A DNA stretch of 64,000 nt from Pseudomonas sp. MIACH. Lineage in GTDB: Bacteria > Pseudomonadota > Gammaproteobacteria > Pseudomonadales > Pseudomonadaceae. Position numbers and translations under genes: made by a program. The notes beneath the pieces were generated by a model, which saw nothing but the letters and a program-made list of their open reading frames with translations, was not told the DNA's origin and searched no databases. Of the stretch, positions 26,222 through 36,439 are shown in pieces (within the stretch, counting starts at the first letter, position 1; every line of letters begins with the position of its first letter). The stretch covers positions 1 to 64,000 of the forward strand of contig NZ_LHVO01000027.1 in NCBI RefSeq assembly GCF_001269925.1, in the 5' to 3' direction.

Positions 26222-26950
26222 ATGCACGGTTCTGAAACCCTACCTGTCGGACGCGTCCGTGATGGCGCTTTGGATTTGCTCAAGTGGCTGGCGCTGCTGA
26301 GCATGGTGCTCGACCACCTGCGTTATGTCGGCCTGAGCCTCGATGGCCTCTATGTACCGGGGCGCCTGGCGTTCCCGTGGTTTTGCCTGGCGATTGCGGC
26401 GAACCTGCACCGGGCCAGAGACCTGGCGGTGAGCGGCCAGTGGCGCTACTTGGGCTGGCTGTTGCTGTTCAGCGCGATCAGCGAGGTGCCGTATCGGCTG
26501 TTTATCGAGGATGCCGATACGTTGAACGTGCTCCCCACCTTGGCATTGGGTCTGCTGGTTGCCCGAGGATGGCAGCAGAAGGCGCTTATTGATCGAGGAT
26601 TGGCGTTGATCGCCGTCACGATAGCCGCCTTGTTCTCATCTCACTTAATGTTCGGTTTCTTTGGTGTATTGCTGCCACTGGCGATGCTGCTGGTGTTTCG
26701 TCGGCCTTGGTATTTCAGTGTGTTGCCAGGATGGGTCTGCGTGGCCGCCAACCAATGGCAGGTCCTGCTCAATAGCGGCACGCCGGTGGCGTTGTTGGGG
26801 TTGGCTGCATGCCTGATTGCGCCATTGGCGGGCCTGGTCTTATTGCGACATGCCCACAGCACCTCGCCGCCAGCAATGCGCCGCTGGGCCTACGCCCTTT
26901 ATCCGCTGCACTTCCTCCTGCTGCTACTCCTGCGCTACATCATCGCCTGA
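26222..26950 (+). CDS. TraX-like membrane protein
   Basis: A 242-residue polytopic inner-membrane protein of the TraX family (named for F-pilin acetylation). The N-terminal LDLLKWLALLSMVLDHLRYV contains the family's K-x-A...D-H core, followed by about seven more hydrophobic segments and a C-terminal YALYPLHFLLLLLLRYI motif. TraX proteins act as membrane acyltransferases, but the substrate is unknown outside F. I chose ATG 26222 (GGGG 6 bp upstream). It lies between the aldolase (divergent) and glyA. No conjugation genes are near, so a plasmid link is unlikely. Confidence 0.7.
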   Translation: MHGSETLPVGRVRDGALDLLKWLALLSMVLDHLRYVGLSLDGLYVPGRLAFPWFCLAIAANLHRARDLAVSGQWRYLGWLLLFSAISEVPYRLFIEDADTLNVLPTLALGLLVARGWQQKALIDRGLALIAVTIAALFSSHLMFGFFGVLLPLAMLLVFRRPWYFSVLPGWVCVAANQWQVLLNSGTPVALLGLAACLIAPLAGLVLLRHAHSTSPPAMRRWAYALYPLHFLLLLLLRYIIA

Positions 26951-26956
26951 CACACC

Positions 26957-26982
26957 GCTATCGGGAGCAAGCCCCCACATTT
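26957..26982. repeat. Single partial REP
   Basis: GCTATCGGGAGCAAGCCCCC resembles one arm of the REP family seen at 1495-1518 but lacks the CTCCC end of the core. It lies in the roughly 170-bp gap before glyA. The same gap holds a small hairpin GGCCC-TGCAC-GGGCC at 27077-27091 near the likely glyA promoter or leader. Confidence 0.5.
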
Positions 26983-27121
26983 GTTCGGTGTTGTTCCGGC
27001 AATGTCGTAAACGCACCTTTGCGTGGCGTCCGTAGGCATTTGGCCTGTCTGCGCCAGCCCTACCATCGCATCAAAGGGCCCTGCACGGGCCTCAACAATA
27101 CGAAAGGCTGGGAGAGACGCG

Positions 27122-28375
<1,254 letters not shown>

Positions 28376-28397
28376 GCGCGGTTTTGGAGTAATGACT

Positions 28398-29648
28398 ATG
28401 CAACGCTACTCGGGCTTCGGCCTCTTCAAGCACTCCCTCAGCCACCACGAAAACTGGCAGAAGATGTGGCGCACGCCGACCCCTAAGAAGGTCTACGACG
28501 TGGTCATCGTCGGCGGCGGCGGGCATGGTCTGGCAACCGCCTACTACCTGGCCAAAGAGCACGGCATCACCAACGTGGCCGTGGTCGAGAAAGGCTGGCT
28601 GGGCGGCGGTAACACCGCGCGCAACACCACCATCGTGCGTTCCAACTACCTCTGGGACGAGTCGGCGCACCTGTACGAACACGCGATGAAACTGTGGGAA
28701 GGCCTGTCCCAGGACCTCAACTACAACGTGATGTTCTCCCAGCGTGGCGTCTACAACCTGTGCCACACCCTGCAGGACATCCGTGATTCCGAGCGTCGCG
28801 TCAGCGCCAACCGCCTCAACGGCGTGGATGGTGAGCTGCTGAATGCCAAGCAAGTGGCCGACGAGATTCCGTACCTGGATTGCTCGAAAAACACCCGCTA
28901 CCCGGTACTCGGTGCCACCGTGCAACGGCGCGGCGGCGTGGCCCGTCACGATGCCGTGGCCTGGGGCTTTGCCCGTGCCGCCGACGCACTCGGCGTGGAC
29001 TTGATCCAGCAGACCGAAGTGATCGGTTTCCGCAAGGAAAACGGCGTGTGCATCGGTGTGGAAACCAACAAGGGTTTTATCGGTGCCAAGCGCGTCGGTG
29101 TGGTGACCGCGGGTAACTCCGGGCACATGGCTTCGCTCGCCGGTTTCCGCCTGCCGATCGAATCCCACCCGCTGCAAGCGTTGGTGTCGGAGCCGATCAA
29201 GCCGATTATCGACAGCGTGATCATGTCCAACGCCGTGCACGGTTACATCAGCCAGTCCGACAAGGGCGACCTGGTGATCGGCGCCGGTATCGACGGCTAC
29301 AACGGCTATGGCCAGCGCGGCTCGTACCCGGTGATCGAACACACTATCCAGGCCATCGTCGAGATGTTCCCGGTGCTGTCGCGGGTGCGCATGAACCGTC
29401 AGTGGGGCGGCATCGTCGACACCACGCCGGACGCCTGCCCGATCATCTCCAAGACCCCGGTGCCGAACATGTTCTTCAACTGCGGTTGGGGTACCGGTGG
29501 CTTCAAGGCCACGCCGGGCTCAGGCAACGTATTTGCCGCCAGCCTCGCCAAGGGTGAAATGCACCCGTTGGCGGCACCTTTCTCCATCGACCGTTTCCAC
29601 AACGGTGCGTTGATCGACGAACACGGCGCTGCGGCCGTCGCCCACTAA
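28398..29648 (+). CDS. soxB: Sarcosine oxidase beta subunit
   Basis: Catalytic FAD subunit of heterotetrameric sarcosine oxidase, which oxidises sarcosine to glycine and methylene-THF. The 416-residue protein has the dinucleotide motif [20 protein letters not shown] near residue 37 and the covalent-flavin-type DAO fold with C-terminal [16 protein letters not shown] chose ATG 28398 because GGAG is 8 bp upstream; the ATG at 28392 would be 2 bp away. It is 15 bp from soxD. Confidence 0.95.
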   Translation: MQRYSGFGLFKHSLSHHENWQKMWRTPTPKKVYDVVIVGGGGHGLATAYYLAKEHGITNVAVVEKGWLGGGNTARNTTIVRSNYLWDESAHLYEHAMKLWEGLSQDLNYNVMFSQRGVYNLCHTLQDIRDSERRVSANRLNGVDGELLNAKQVADEIPYLDCSKNTRYPVLGATVQRRGGVARHDAVAWGFARAADALGVDLIQQTEVIGFRKENGVCIGVETNKGFIGAKRVGVVTAGNSGHMASLAGFRLPIESHPLQALVSEPIKPIIDSVIMSNAVHGYISQSDKGDLVIGAGIDGYNGYGQRGSYPVIEHTIQAIVEMFPVLSRVRMNRQWGGIVDTTPDACPIISKTPVPNMFFNCGWGTGGFKATPGSGNVFAASLAKGEMHPLAAPFSIDRFHNGALIDEHGAAAVAH

Positions 29649-29663
29649 CAGGAGAAATTCCCT

Positions 29664-29966
29664 ATGTTGCATATCTTCTGTCCTCACTGTGGCGAACTGC
29701 GCTCCGAAGAGGAATTCCACGCGTCCGGCCAAGCGCACATCCCGCGCCCGCTGGACCCGAATGCCTGCACCGACGAGCAGTGGGGCGACTACATGTTCTT
29801 CCGCGATAACCCGCGCGGCCTGCACCACGAACTGTGGATTCACGCCGCCGGTTGCCGCCAGTATTTCAACGCGACCCGCGACACAGTGACCTACGAAATT
29901 CTTGAAACCTACAAGATCGGTGAGAAGCCTCAGTTCACCGCCAAGGCCTCTGGAGAGAAGGTATGA
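29664..29966 (+). CDS. soxD: Sarcosine oxidase delta subunit
   Basis: The small 100-residue zinc-binding subunit of the heterotetramer. CPHCGELR at the N-terminus and HHELWIHAAGCRQYF in the middle supply Cys/His zinc ligands. Its stop overlaps the soxA start by 4 bp (ATGA-type), so synthesis of the two subunits is coupled. Confidence 0.94.
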   Translation: MLHIFCPHCGELRSEEEFHASGQAHIPRPLDPNACTDEQWGDYMFFRDNPRGLHHELWIHAAGCRQYFNATRDTVTYEILETYKIGEKPQFTAKASGEKV

Positions 29967-32900
29967 GCCAGATCAATCGCCTGTCCAACGGTGGCCGCAT
30001 CGACCGTAACAAAGTCCTGACCTTCAGCTTCAACGGCCAGAGCTACAAAGGCTTCGAGGGCGACACCCTGGCCGCAGCCCTGCTGGCCAACGGCGTCGAC
30101 ATCATCGGCCGCAGCTTCAAGTACTCGCGCCCACGGGGCATCTTTGCCGCCGGCGCCGAAGAGCCGAACGCGGTGCTGCAGATCGGCGCCACCGAAGCCA
30201 CCCAGATTCCCAACGTGCGCGCCACGCAACAGGCGCTGTACCAAGGCCTGGTCGCCACCAGCACCAACGGCTGGCCGAGCGTCAACAACGACATGATGGG
30301 CATCCTCGGCAAGGTCGGCGGCAAGCTGATGCCGCCGGGTTTCTACTACAAAACCTTCATGTACCCGCAATCGTTCTGGATGACCTACGAGAAGTACATC
30401 CGCAAGGCCGCAGGCCTGGGTCGCTCGCCGACCGAGAACGACCCGGACACCTACGACAACTTCAACCGTCACTGCGACGTGCTGGTGGTCGGCGCAGGCC
30501 CTGCCGGCCTCGCTGCGGCACTGGCTGCCGCACGCAGCGGTGCCCGCGTTATCCTTGCCGATGAGCAGGAAGAGTTTGGCGGGTCCTTGCTTGATTCCCG
30601 CGAAAGCCTCGACGGCAAGCCGGCCACTGAATGGGTCGCGAGTGTCATCGCCGAACTGAAATCCCTGCCGGACGTGGTGCTGCTGCCCCGCGCTACCGTC
30701 AACGGCTACCACGACCATAACTTCCTGACCATTCACGAGCGCCTCACCGATCACCTGGGCGACCGTGCGCCGATTGGCGTGGTGCGTCAGCGTATCCACC
30801 GTGTGCGTGCCAAGCGTGTGGTCCTGGCGACCGGTGCTTGCGAGCGTCCGCTGGTGTACGGCAATAACGATGTGCCGGGAAATATGCTTGCCGGTGCAGT
30901 GTCCACCTACGTGCGCCGCTACGGCGTGGCGCCGGGCAAGAAACTGGTGCTGTCGACCAACAACGACCACGCTTACCGCGTGGCGCTGGACTGGCTCGAT
31001 GCCGGCCTGCAAGTCGTGGCGGTGGCCGATGTGCGCCACAACCCACGCGGTGCATTGGTTGAAGAAGCCCGCGCCAAAGGTATTCGTATCCTCACCGGCA
31101 GCGCCGTGATCGAGGCTCGTGGCACCAAGCGCGTGACCGCTGCGCGTATCGCCGCGATCGACGTCAAGGCGCATAAAGTCACCAGCCCTGGCGAGTGGCT
31201 GGACTGCGACCTAGTGGCCAGTTCCGGCGGCTACAGCCCGGTGGTCCACTTGGCCTCGCACCTGGGCGGCAAGCCGACCTGGCGCGAAGACATCCTCGGT
31301 TTTGTACCGGGCGAAGCCCCGCAGAAACGCGTGTGTGTCGGTGGTATCAACGGTGTCTACAGCCTCGGTGATTCCCTGGCGGATGGTTTTGAAGGCGGCG
31401 TACGCGCGGCCAGCGACGCCGGTTTTGCCCCGGTGGAAGGTACGCTGCCAAAAGCCTTGAGCCGTCTGGAAGAGCCGACCCTGGCGCTGTTCCAAGTGCC
31501 TCACGAGAAAGCGACCGCACGGGCGCCGAAGCAATTTGTCGACCTGCAAAACGACGTCACCGCCGCCGCCATCGAACTCGCCACCCGCGAAGGTTTCGAG
31601 TCGGTGGAACACGTCAAACGCTACACCGCACTGGGCTTCGGCACCGACCAGGGCAAGCTCGGTAACGTCAACGGCCTGGCGATTGCCGCGCGCTCGCTGA
31701 ACGTGACCATCCCGCAGATGGGCACCACCATGTTCCGCCCCAACTACACGCCGGTAACCTTCGGCGCGGTAGCGGGCCGGCACTGTGGGCACATCTTCGA
31801 GCCGGTGCGCTACACCGCGCTGCAAGCCTGGCACGTGAAAAACGGCGCCGAGTTTGAAGACGTCGGTCAGTGGAAACGCCCGTGGTACTTCCCGCGCAAC
31901 GGTGAAGACCTGCATGCCGCGGTGAAACGCGAATGCCTGGCCGTGCGCGACAGCGTCGGCCTGCTGGATGCGTCCACCCTTGGCAAGATCGACATCCAGG
32001 GCCCGGATGCGCGTGAGTTCCTCAACCGCATCTACACCAACGCCTGGACCAAGCTCGATGTGGGCAAGGCGCGCTACGGCCTGATGTGCAAGGAAGACGG
32101 CATGGTCTTCGACGACGGCGTCACCGCCTGCCTCGCCGACAACCACTTCCTGATGACCACCACCACCGGCGGCGCCGCCCGTGTGCTGCAGTGGCTGGAA
32201 ATCTACCAACAGACCGAATGGCCGGACCTCAAGGTGTACTTCACCTCGGTCACCGACCATTGGGCGACCATGACCCTGTCCGGTCCCAACAGCCGCAAGC
32301 TGCTGGCCGAAGTCACCGACATCGACCTGGACAAGGACGGCTTCCCGTTCATGACCTGGAAAGAAGGCCTGGTGGGCGGTGTACCGGCGCGGGTGTTCCG
32401 TATCTCGTTTACCGGTGAGCTGTCGTACGAAGTCAACGTGCAGGCCGACTACGCCATGGGCGTGCTGGAACAGATCGTCGCGGCCGGCAAGAAGTACAAC
32501 CTGACCCCGTACGGCACCGAGACCATGCACGTACTGCGGGCCGAGAAGGGCTTCATCATCGTCGGTCAGGACACCGACGGCTCGATGACCCCGGACGACC
32601 TGAACATGGGCTGGTGCGTAGGCCGCACCAAACCATTCTCGTGGATCGGCTGGCGCGGCATGAACCGGGAAGACTGCGTGCGTGAAGAGCGCAAGCAACT
32701 GGTGGGCTTGAAGCCGATCGACCCGACTGTGTGGCTGCCGGAAGGCGCGCAACTGGTGTTCGATCCGAAGCAGACCATTCCGATGAAGATGGTCGGTCAC
32801 GTCACCTCAAGCTATGCGCATAACTCCCTGGGCTATTCGTTTGCCATGGGTGTGGTGAAGGGCGGCTTGAAGCGCATCGGCGAACGGGTGTTCTCGCCCC

Positions 32901-32980
32901 AGGCGGATGGCAGCGTGATCGAAGCGGAGATTGTGTCTTCGGTGTTCTTTGATCCTAAGGGTGATCGGCAGAACATCTGA
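29963..32980 (+). CDS. soxA: Sarcosine oxidase alpha subunit
   Basis: Large subunit of 1005 residues. An N-terminal 2Fe-2S-ferredoxin-like fold (FSFNGQSYKGFEGDTLAAAL) is followed by an NAD-binding Rossmann domain (VLVVGAGPAGLAAALAAARS near 172-191). A C-terminal GcvT-type folate-binding domain (from about residue 610; DASTLGKIDIQGPDA) captures the methyl carbon as methylene-THF. The gene ends 78 bp before soxG, with a partial REP in the gap. Confidence 0.95.
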   Translation: MSQINRLSNGGRIDRNKVLTFSFNGQSYKGFEGDTLAAALLANGVDIIGRSFKYSRPRGIFAAGAEEPNAVLQIGATEATQIPNVRATQQALYQGLVATSTNGWPSVNNDMMGILGKVGGKLMPPGFYYKTFMYPQSFWMTYEKYIRKAAGLGRSPTENDPDTYDNFNRHCDVLVVGAGPAGLAAALAAARSGARVILADEQEEFGGSLLDSRESLDGKPATEWVASVIAELKSLPDVVLLPRATVNGYHDHNFLTIHERLTDHLGDRAPIGVVRQRIHRVRAKRVVLATGACERPLVYGNNDVPGNMLAGAVSTYVRRYGVAPGKKLVLSTNNDHAYRVALDWLDAGLQVVAVADVRHNPRGALVEEARAKGIRILTGSAVIEARGTKRVTAARIAAIDVKAHKVTSPGEWLDCDLVASSGGYSPVVHLASHLGGKPTWREDILGFVPGEAPQKRVCVGGINGVYSLGDSLADGFEGGVRAASDAGFAPVEGTLPKALSRLEEPTLALFQVPHEKATARAPKQFVDLQNDVTAAAIELATREGFESVEHVKRYTALGFGTDQGKLGNVNGLAIAARSLNVTIPQMGTTMFRPNYTPVTFGAVAGRHCGHIFEPVRYTALQAWHVKNGAEFEDVGQWKRPWYFPRNGEDLHAAVKRECLAVRDSVGLLDASTLGKIDIQGPDAREFLNRIYTNAWTKLDVGKARYGLMCKEDGMVFDDGVTACLADNHFLMTTTTGGAARVLQWLEIYQQTEWPDLKVYFTSVTDHWATMTLSGPNSRKLLAEVTDIDLDKDGFPFMTWKEGLVGGVPARVFRISFTGELSYEVNVQADYAMGVLEQIVAAGKKYNLTPYGTETMHVLRAEKGFIIVGQDTDGSMTPDDLNMGWCVGRTKPFSWIGWRGMNREDCVREERKQLVGLKPIDPTVWLPEGAQLVFDPKQTIPMKMVGHVTSSYAHNSLGYSFAMGVVKGGLKRIGERVFSPQADGSVIEAEIVSSVFFDPKGDRQNI

Positions 32981-32995
32981 TAGACCGCGGCGCCT

Positions 32996-33022
32996 GCATT
33001 GGGGGCTTGCCCCCGATGAGGC
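32996..33022. repeat. Single partial REP between soxA and soxG
   Basis: A lone GGGGGCTTGCCCCCGATGAG element without its partner arm lies inside the operon, about 40 bp before soxG. It can fold as a short GGGGGC-TT-GCCCCC hairpin that may lower soxG expression relative to soxA. Confidence 0.6.
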
Positions 33023-33058
33023 CAGAACAGTCACCACAGAATTCAAGACAGGTGCTTT

Positions 33059-33691
33059 ATGACAGCAGCCAATGTTTACCAACAACGCCCCACCTCCGGC
33101 GCCAAGGCCGAGTCGTCGCTGCACCATGCCGACCTCGCCAGCCTGGTCGGCAAGGGCCGCAAGAACGCCGGTGTGACCGTGCGCGAAAAGAAACTGCTCG
33201 GCCACCTGACCCTTCGGGGGGACGGCCATGACGCCGCCTTCGCCGCTGGCGTGCACAAGGCCCTGGGCATTGAACTGCCCGGCGCCCTGCAGGTCATCGT
33301 CAAAGGCGAAACCAGCCTGCAATGGCTCGGCCCGGATGAGTGGCTGCTGATCGTGCCAGGCGGTGAGGAATTCGCCGCCGAACAAAACCTGCGCGCCGCT
33401 CTGGGTGACCTGCATATCCAGGTCGTCAACGTCAGCGGCGGTCAGCAGATCCTCGAACTCAGCGGCCCGAATGTGCGCGATGTGCTGATGAAGTCCACCA
33501 GCTATGACGTACACCCCAACAACTTCCCGGTGGGCAAGGCGGTGGGCACGGTGTTCGCCAAGTCGCAGCTGGTGATCCGCCACACCGCTGAAGACACCTG
33601 GGAGCTGCTGATTCGTCGCAGCTTCTCGGATTACTGGTGGTTGTGGTTGCAGGACGCCTCGGCCGAATTTGGCCTGAGCGTTCAAGCCTGA
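33059..33691 (+). CDS. soxG: Sarcosine oxidase gamma subunit
   Basis: The 210-residue gamma subunit completes the alpha-beta-gamma-delta complex. The fold is GcvT-like (LQWLGPDEWLLIVPGGEEF, LQILELSGPNVRDVLMKS-type region, C-terminal WELLIRRSFSDYWWLWLQDA). ATG 33059 opens MTAANVYQQRP. It is the last sox gene; a REPIN separates it from purU. Confidence 0.92.
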   Translation: MTAANVYQQRPTSGAKAESSLHHADLASLVGKGRKNAGVTVREKKLLGHLTLRGDGHDAAFAAGVHKALGIELPGALQVIVKGETSLQWLGPDEWLLIVPGGEEFAAEQNLRAALGDLHIQVVNVSGGQQILELSGPNVRDVLMKSTSYDVHPNNFPVGKAVGTVFAKSQLVIRHTAEDTWELLIRRSFSDYWWLWLQDASAEFGLSVQA

Positions 33692-33705
33692 TCGAGTGGG
33701 CGCTT

Positions 33706-33841
33706 TTGTGGCGAGGGGGCTTGCCCCTCGTTGGAGCGCGCAGCGGTCCCAATAAGGTCAGCTCATTTTTTCTGCAATAACCGAGTGGCGGGTTTTGGAG
33801 CTGCTTCGCAGCTCAACGGGGGACAAGCCCCCTCGCCACAA
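33706..33841. repeat. REPIN of a third type between soxG and purU
   Basis: Imperfect arms TTGTGGCGAGGGGGCTTGCC (from 33706) and its complement (to 33841) enclose an inner perfect hairpin GAGCTGC-TTC-GCAGCTC at 33798-33814. The core differs from the other REP families in the window (TGTGGCGAGGGGG). It lies inside the operon in a 168-bp gap. Confidence 0.85.
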
Positions 33842-33859
33842 GGGCCTGAGGATTCCAGT

Positions 33860-34717
33860 ATGAGCCGCGCACCCGATACATGGATTTTGACCGCCGACTG
33901 CCCCAGCGTGCTCGGCACGGTGGACGCGGTCACCCGCTACCTGTTCGAGCAGGGCTGCTACGTCACCGAGCACCATTCGTTCGATGACCGCCTCTCGGGT
34001 CGGTTTTTTATTCGCGTGGAATTTCGCCAGCCGGATGGCTTCGACGAACAGGCTTTCCGCGATGGCCTAGCCACGCGCGGTGAAGCCTTTGGCATGATCT
34101 TCGAGCTGACGGCGCCGAACTACCGGCCAAAAGTGGTGATCATGGTCTCCAAGGCGGATCACTGCCTCAACGACCTGCTGTACCGTCAGCGTATCGGTCA
34201 ACTGTCCATGGACGTGGTCGCGGTGGTGTCCAACCATCCCGATCTCAAACCTTTGGCCGACTGGCATCAAATTCCCTACTACCATTTCCCCCTCGACCCT
34301 AACGACAAACCGTCCCAGGAGCGTCAGGTGTGGCAAGTGGTGGAAGATACCGGCGCCGAACTGGTGATCCTTGCGCGCTACATGCAAGTGCTGTCGCCGG
34401 AGTTGTGCCGCAAGCTGGACGGCAAGGCCATCAATATCCACCACTCGTTGCTGCCGGGGTTCAAGGGCGCGAAGCCGTATCACCAGGCGTACAACAAGGG
34501 GGTGAAGTTGGTCGGCGCCACGGCGCATTACATCAATAACGATCTGGATGAAGGTCCGATCATCGCCCAGGGTGTGGAGGTGGTGGATCACAGTCACTAT
34601 CCCGAGGATTTGATTGCCAAGGGGCGGGACATCGAAGGGCTGACATTGGCGCGGGCGGTGGGGTATCACATTGAGCGGCGGGTGTTCTTGAACGCCAATA
34701 GGACTGTGGTGCTCTGA
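33860..34717 (+). CDS. purU: Formyltetrahydrofolate deformylase
   Basis: Hydrolyses 10-formyl-THF to THF and formate, regenerating THF for sarcosine oxidase. The 285-residue protein has an N-terminal ACT domain (about 6-90) and a C-terminal formyltransferase-like domain (about 95-285). The catalytic signature is AINIHHSLLPGF...GATAHYINNDLDEGPII, with Asn, His and Asp in place. ATG 33860 has GAGG 8 bp upstream. The P. aeruginosa counterpart is the purU copy next to fdhA in the sox block, so this is the catabolic paralogue. Confidence 0.93.
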   Translation: MSRAPDTWILTADCPSVLGTVDAVTRYLFEQGCYVTEHHSFDDRLSGRFFIRVEFRQPDGFDEQAFRDGLATRGEAFGMIFELTAPNYRPKVVIMVSKADHCLNDLLYRQRIGQLSMDVVAVVSNHPDLKPLADWHQIPYYHFPLDPNDKPSQERQVWQVVEDTGAELVILARYMQVLSPELCRKLDGKAINIHHSLLPGFKGAKPYHQAYNKGVKLVGATAHYINNDLDEGPIIAQGVEVVDHSHYPEDLIAKGRDIEGLTLARAVGYHIERRVFLNANRTVVL

Positions 34718-34837
34718 CTGCCCCCGATGAGGCCCTCACAAACAACACAAGAAACAGCATCTGTACCCGAGCACTTAAACGCGCTGCCCACCCAAAAGGG
34801 CAACGCAGTTCCATAAAAACAACAGCGAGGTGAAAGC

Positions 34838-36037
34838 ATGTCTGGTAATCGTGGTGTCGTGTATCTCGGCAACGGCCAGGTCGAAGTACAGAAAATCGAC
34901 TATCCCAAAATGCAGGACCCCCGTGGCAGGAAGATTGAGCACGGCGTCATCCTGCGCGTGGTCTCCACCAACATCTGCGGCTCCGACCAACACATGGTGC
35001 GCGGCCGCACCACTGCCCAGACCGGCCTGGTGCTCGGTCACGAGATCACCGGTGAAGTGATCGAGAAGGGCAGCGACGTCGAAAACCTGAAAATCGGCGA
35101 CCTGGTTTCCGTACCCTTCAACGTCGCCTGCGGGCGCTGCCGCTCGTGCAAAGAGCAACACACCGGCGTGTGCCTGACCGTCAACCCGGCGCGTGCCGGT
35201 GGTGCCTACGGCTACGTCGACATGGGCGATTGGACCGGCGGCCAGGCCGAGTACGTGCTGGTGCCGTACGCCGACTTCAACCTGCTGAAACTGCCGGACC
35301 GTGACAAGGCCATGGAGAAAATCCGTGACCTGACCTGCCTCTCCGACATTCTCCCGACCGGCTACCACGGCGCCGTCACTGCCGGCGTTGGCCCTGGCAG
35401 CACCGTCTACATCGCCGGTGCCGGTCCTGTCGGCCTGGCGGCGGCGGCGTCTGCACGCCTGCTCGGCGCTGCGGTGGTGATCATCGGCGACGTCAACCCG
35501 ATCCGCCTGGCCCACGCCAAGGCCCAGGGTTTTGAAATTGCCGACCTGTCCACCGACACCCCCCTGCACGAACAAATCGCCGCGCTGCTCGGCGAACCCG
35601 AAGTGGACAGCGCCGTCGACTGCGTAGGCTTTGAAGCCCGCGGCCACGGCCACGACGGCGTCAAGGCCGAAGCCCCGGCCACGGTGCTCAACTCACTGAT
35701 GGGTGTAGTGCGCGTAGCGGGCAAGATCGGTATCCCCGGCCTGTACGTCACCGAAGACCCAGGTGCTGTGGACGCCGCCGCGAAAATGGGCAGCCTGAGC
35801 ATCCGCTTCGGCCTGGGCTGGGCCAAATCCCACAGCTTCCACACTGGGCAAACGCCGGTGATGAAGTACAACCGCCAACTGATGCAGGCGATCATGTGGG
35901 ACCGTATCAACATTGCCGAGATCGTCGGTGTGCAGGTGATCAGCCTGGATGACGCACCGCGTGGGTACGGCGAGTTCGATGCGGGCGTGCCGAAGAAGTT
36001 TGTGATTGATCCGCATAAGTTGTTTAGTGCGGCGTAA
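34838..36037 (+). CDS. fdhA: Glutathione-independent formaldehyde dehydrogenase
   Basis: Zinc, NAD-dependent medium-chain dehydrogenase that oxidises the formaldehyde released by betaine and dimethylglycine demethylation. The 399 residues include the catalytic zinc Cys in NICGSDQHM, structural zinc cysteines CGRCRSC...GVC, and the Rossmann motif VYIAGAGPVGLAAAASARLL. It is the last gene of the glyA-sox-purU-fdhA set and is followed directly by a strong bidirectional terminator. GAGGTG lies upstream of the ATG at 34838. Confidence 0.95.
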   Translation: MSGNRGVVYLGNGQVEVQKIDYPKMQDPRGRKIEHGVILRVVSTNICGSDQHMVRGRTTAQTGLVLGHEITGEVIEKGSDVENLKIGDLVSVPFNVACGRCRSCKEQHTGVCLTVNPARAGGAYGYVDMGDWTGGQAEYVLVPYADFNLLKLPDRDKAMEKIRDLTCLSDILPTGYHGAVTAGVGPGSTVYIAGAGPVGLAAAASARLLGAAVVIIGDVNPIRLAHAKAQGFEIADLSTDTPLHEQIAALLGEPEVDSAVDCVGFEARGHGHDGVKAEAPATVLNSLMGVVRVAGKIGIPGLYVTEDPGAVDAAAKMGSLSIRFGLGWAKSHSFHTGQTPVMKYNRQLMQAIMWDRINIAEIVGVQVISLDDAPRGYGEFDAGVPKKFVIDPHKLFSAA

Positions 36038-36046
36038 ATCTCAGGT

Positions 36047-36075
36047 TAAAAAAGGCGCCATTGGCGCCTTTTTTT
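36047..36075. terminator. Bidirectional Rho-independent terminator after fdhA
   Basis: An 8-bp stem (AGGCGCCA 36053-36060, TGGCGCCT 36062-36069) with a very short loop is preceded by a run of A and followed by a run of T, so it can end both the fdhA transcript and the minus-strand toxin/immunity transcript whose last gene stops at 36080. Confidence 0.92.
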
Positions 36076-36079
36076 GCAG

Positions 36080-36439
36080 CTAGAAGTAAGCGAAGTACGT
36101 ACTTATTACCATTGTTGTAAATGACGTAAGTGCGATGAGTGAAGGTATGACCATCCAGTACTTGAGGGTTTTGGGGATTTTTTCAACGTCCTCGACAAGT
36201 ACCATTCCCCTCCTTTCAATGACTGTCGGGATAAGAATGACGGTGGCCATGGCGAATAGGCGCGACTGTCTTCCTTCGAAAGGAAGAAAACGGCAGGTAT
36301 GTCTGAACCCAACAATAAAGGAACTGCACTGTAGATAGCGTTCTGCTGTATCGAGCTTCTCAAACATGACGTAAAAGGTCACTGGGATACTGAGTAGCAT
36401 GATGCCCCCCGCGCACATGCCGATATATTCCAGAATCAT
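36080..36439 (-). CDS. Small multi-pass membrane protein, probable immunity protein
   Basis: A 119-residue protein with about four hydrophobic segments (MCAGGIMLLSIPVTFYVMF near 8-26, LFAMATVILIPTVI near 61-74, and WMVIPSLIALTSFTTMVIST near 95-114). I recognise no domain. It starts immediately after the stop of the gene for a large glycine-rich membrane-active-looking protein (adjacent, no gap), and base composition is visibly A+T-richer than flanking housekeeping genes. Toxin followed by small membrane protein is the usual layout for pore-forming effector and immunity pairs, so immunity is the leading inference. The translated protein has no signal peptide. Confidence 0.6.
   Translation of the reverse strand: MILEYIGMCAGGIMLLSIPVTFYVMFEKLDTAERYLQCSSFIVGFRHTCRFLPFEGRQSRLFAMATVILIPTVIERRGMVLVEDVEKIPKTLKYWMVIPSLIALTSFTTMVISTYFAYF

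Noticed and set aside
26222..26950. Plasmid conjugation remnant (TraX)
   Set aside because: TraX-like proteins are common chromosomal membrane proteins; no tra, mob or att sequence is nearby.
29930..32800. Long antisense frames within soxA
   Set aside because: They overlap a certain gene and show no domain; shadow frames.
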